Origin: an uncultured Clostridia bacterium | GTDB taxonomy: Bacteria > Bacillota > Clostridia > Lachnospirales > Anaerotignaceae | Direction of reading: 5' to 3' | Assembly: GCA_958420075.1 (NCBI GenBank) | Contig: CATZIM010000019.1 | Coordinates: forward strand, 1 to 14,622 | Length of the DNA: 14,622 bases | In this document: positions 13,349-14,622 of the stretch, one piece after another | Position numbering within the stretch: the first letter of the stretch is position 1 | Layout: the number at the start of each line of letters is the position of its first letter | The notes under the pieces: model-generated | The model's database searches: none | Told to the model about the DNA's origin: nothing | Seen by the model: only the letters and a program-made list of their open reading frames with translations | Translations under genes and position numbers: made by a program

Positions 13349-14622
13349 TCTTTGCATTGGCAGGCAATCAGAACTGCGGGAAAACCACTCTTTTCAATCA
13401 GCTGACAGGCTCTAACCAGCATGTGGGCAACTTTCCCGGCGTAACTGTAGACCAGAAGGTTGGGCAGATGAAAAGCCAGCCAGACTGTTCTGTGGTGGAC
13501 TTGCCGGGGATTTACTCTCTCAGACCTTATACAAACGAGGAAATCGTCACAAGAGATTTCCTGTTGAATGAAAAACCTGACGGCATCATCAACATCGTAG
13601 ATGCCACCAATATTGAACGAAATCTGTATCTGACATTACAGCTCATGGAAATGCGGATTCCCATGGTTTTGGCGCTGAACATGATGGACGAAGTCCGCAA
13701 CAACGGCGGTACCATCAATGTGGAAAAAATGTCCGAAGCGCTGGGTATTCCTGTTGTGCCCATCAGTGCTGCAAAGAATGAAGGTATCGAAGAACTGGTA
13801 CAGGCGGCAGTTCGTGTGGCAAAGGAAAAACAGCTGGCAAAAGTGGTAGACTTCTGTAAGCAGGGGCCTGTTCACCGCTGTATCCATTCCGTTTGTCACC
13901 AGATTGAAGACCATGCGGAAAAAGCCGGTTTGTCCGTGCGTTTTTCCTGTTCCAAACTTATCGAAAATGATACCCGTATTGTAGATATGCTGCAATTGAG
14001 CCAGAACGAATTGGAACTGGTGGAACACAGTATCATCGAAATGGAAGCGGAAGCGGGTATGGACAGAAATGCCGCATTGGCAGGCATGCGTTATGACTTC
14101 ATCGAAAGCGTTTGCGCCGATACGGTCATCAAATGCGAGGAAAGCAAAGAACATATCCGCAGCGTGAAAATCGACAGCATTCTGACCCATAAGTATTTTG
14201 CCATCCCCATATTCATATTGGTGATGTTTCTGGTATTTTTCCTGACATTCAACGTCTTTGGGGCAGTGCTCAGTGATTTGCTGTCCATGCTCATTGACGA
14301 TATCACCGCATTGGTGGATAAAGGTTTGACGGCTTACGGCATCAACCCTGTGGTACATAGCCTGGTGATCGACGGTATCTTTGCCGGTGTGGGCAGCGTT
14401 CTTAGCTTCCTGCCTATCATCGTGGTACTGTTCTTCTTCCTGTCTATTCTGGAAGATACCGGCTATATGGCAAGAATTGCCTTTGTTATGGATAAACTGC
14501 TCCGTAAGATTGGTCTTTCCGGCAGAAGTATCGTGCCTTTGCTGGTGGGCTTCGGCTGTACGGTGCCTGCGGTCATGGCAAGCCGTACCCTTTCTTCGGA
14601 ACGTGACCGCCGCATGACCATC
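13345..14622 (+). CDS. feoB: ferrous iron transporter FeoB (cut by window end)
   Basis: FeoB carries Fe(II) across the cytoplasmic membrane. The visible 426 codons begin with a G-protein domain: P-loop GNQNCGKT (7-14), G2 in GNFPGVTV (28-35), G3 DLPG (52-55), G4 NMMD (112-115) and G5 SAAK (141-144). A helical spacer domain (about 165-270) follows, with the first membrane spans starting near 282. The first gate motif GFGCTVPAVMA (402-412), with its conserved Cys405, is present just before the edge. The C-terminal half, including the second gate, lies outside. No stop occurs before the window end. No frameshift or missing motif is seen. Confidence 0.97.
   Translation, partial: MIFALAGNQNCGKTTLFNQLTGSNQHVGNFPGVTVDQKVGQMKSQPDCSVVDLPGIYSLRPYTNEEIVTRDFLLNEKPDGIINIVDATNIERNLYLTLQLMEMRIPMVLALNMMDEVRNNGGTINVEKMSEALGIPVVPISAAKNEGIEELVQAAVRVAKEKQLAKVVDFCKQGPVHRCIHSVCHQIEDHAEKAGLSVRFSCSKLIENDTRIVDMLQLSQNELELVEHSIIEMEAEAGMDRNAALAGMRYDFIESVCADTVIKCEESKEHIRSVKIDSILTHKYFAIPIFILVMFLVFFLTFNVFGAVLSDLLSMLIDDITALVDKGLTAYGINPVVHSLVIDGIFAGVGSVLSFLPIIVVLFFFLSILEDTGYMARIAFVMDKLLRKIGLSGRSIVPLLVGFGCTVPAVMASRTLSSERDRRMTI

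Noticed and set aside
13636..14358. Minus-strand open frame of 240 codons
   Set aside because: It is a shadow of feoB, whose G-domain motifs are all intact on the plus strand.

Overview
The window reads as chromosomal DNA of a low-to-mid GC, anaerobic, Gram-positive bacterium of the Clostridia, probably near the Lachnospirales. This is inferred from strong AGGAGG-type ribosome binding sites, sigma-A promoters (TTGACA, 17-bp spacing, TATAAT-like), the CBS-DRTGG family II pyrophosphatase, feoAB, and SdpR/SdpI and YtrA-type modules. No mobile-element enzymes, rRNA or CRISPR arrays are visible. The species cannot be named from the sequence alone.

Layout. Positions 1-17 look like the last bases of a tRNA (probably tRNA-Cys), followed by an intrinsic terminator. 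Next is an sdpR-sdpI-like pair (154-1072) under one promoter bracketed by two near-identical palindromic operators. A three-gene cluster follows (1231-5234): a regulated Mn/Co-dependent inorganic pyrophosphatase, the tRNA pseudouridine synthase TruA, and a FAD-dependent oxidoreductase of uncharacterised role, closed by a terminator. A stand-alone nucleotidyltransferase-fold gene (5376-6041) converges on a minus-strand pair (7630 to 6257) made of a lipoprotein and a DUF2975 membrane protein. Between the convergent genes lies a large nested inverted-repeat element (about 6040-6257). One arm sequence and the outer-stem sequence of this element recur at the terminator near 5272-5325.

The most interesting region is 7756-12828. 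A YtrA-type GntR repressor gene with two tandem operators over its own promoter starts an operon. The operon continues with a polytopic membrane protein, two large tandem paralogous proteins that each have one N-terminal membrane anchor and a big predicted extracytoplasmic beta-rich domain, and an ABC ATPase. Short gaps, one 31-bp overlap and two 4-bp ATGA overlaps suggest one co-regulated machine: an ABC-type membrane complex with two unusual surface subunits. The partner proteins are not ones I recognise, so this is the best candidate for an undescribed system.

The window ends in feoA-feoB (13112 to beyond the edge), the ferrous iron uptake system, with its own strong promoter. FeoB is cut by the window after 426 codons.
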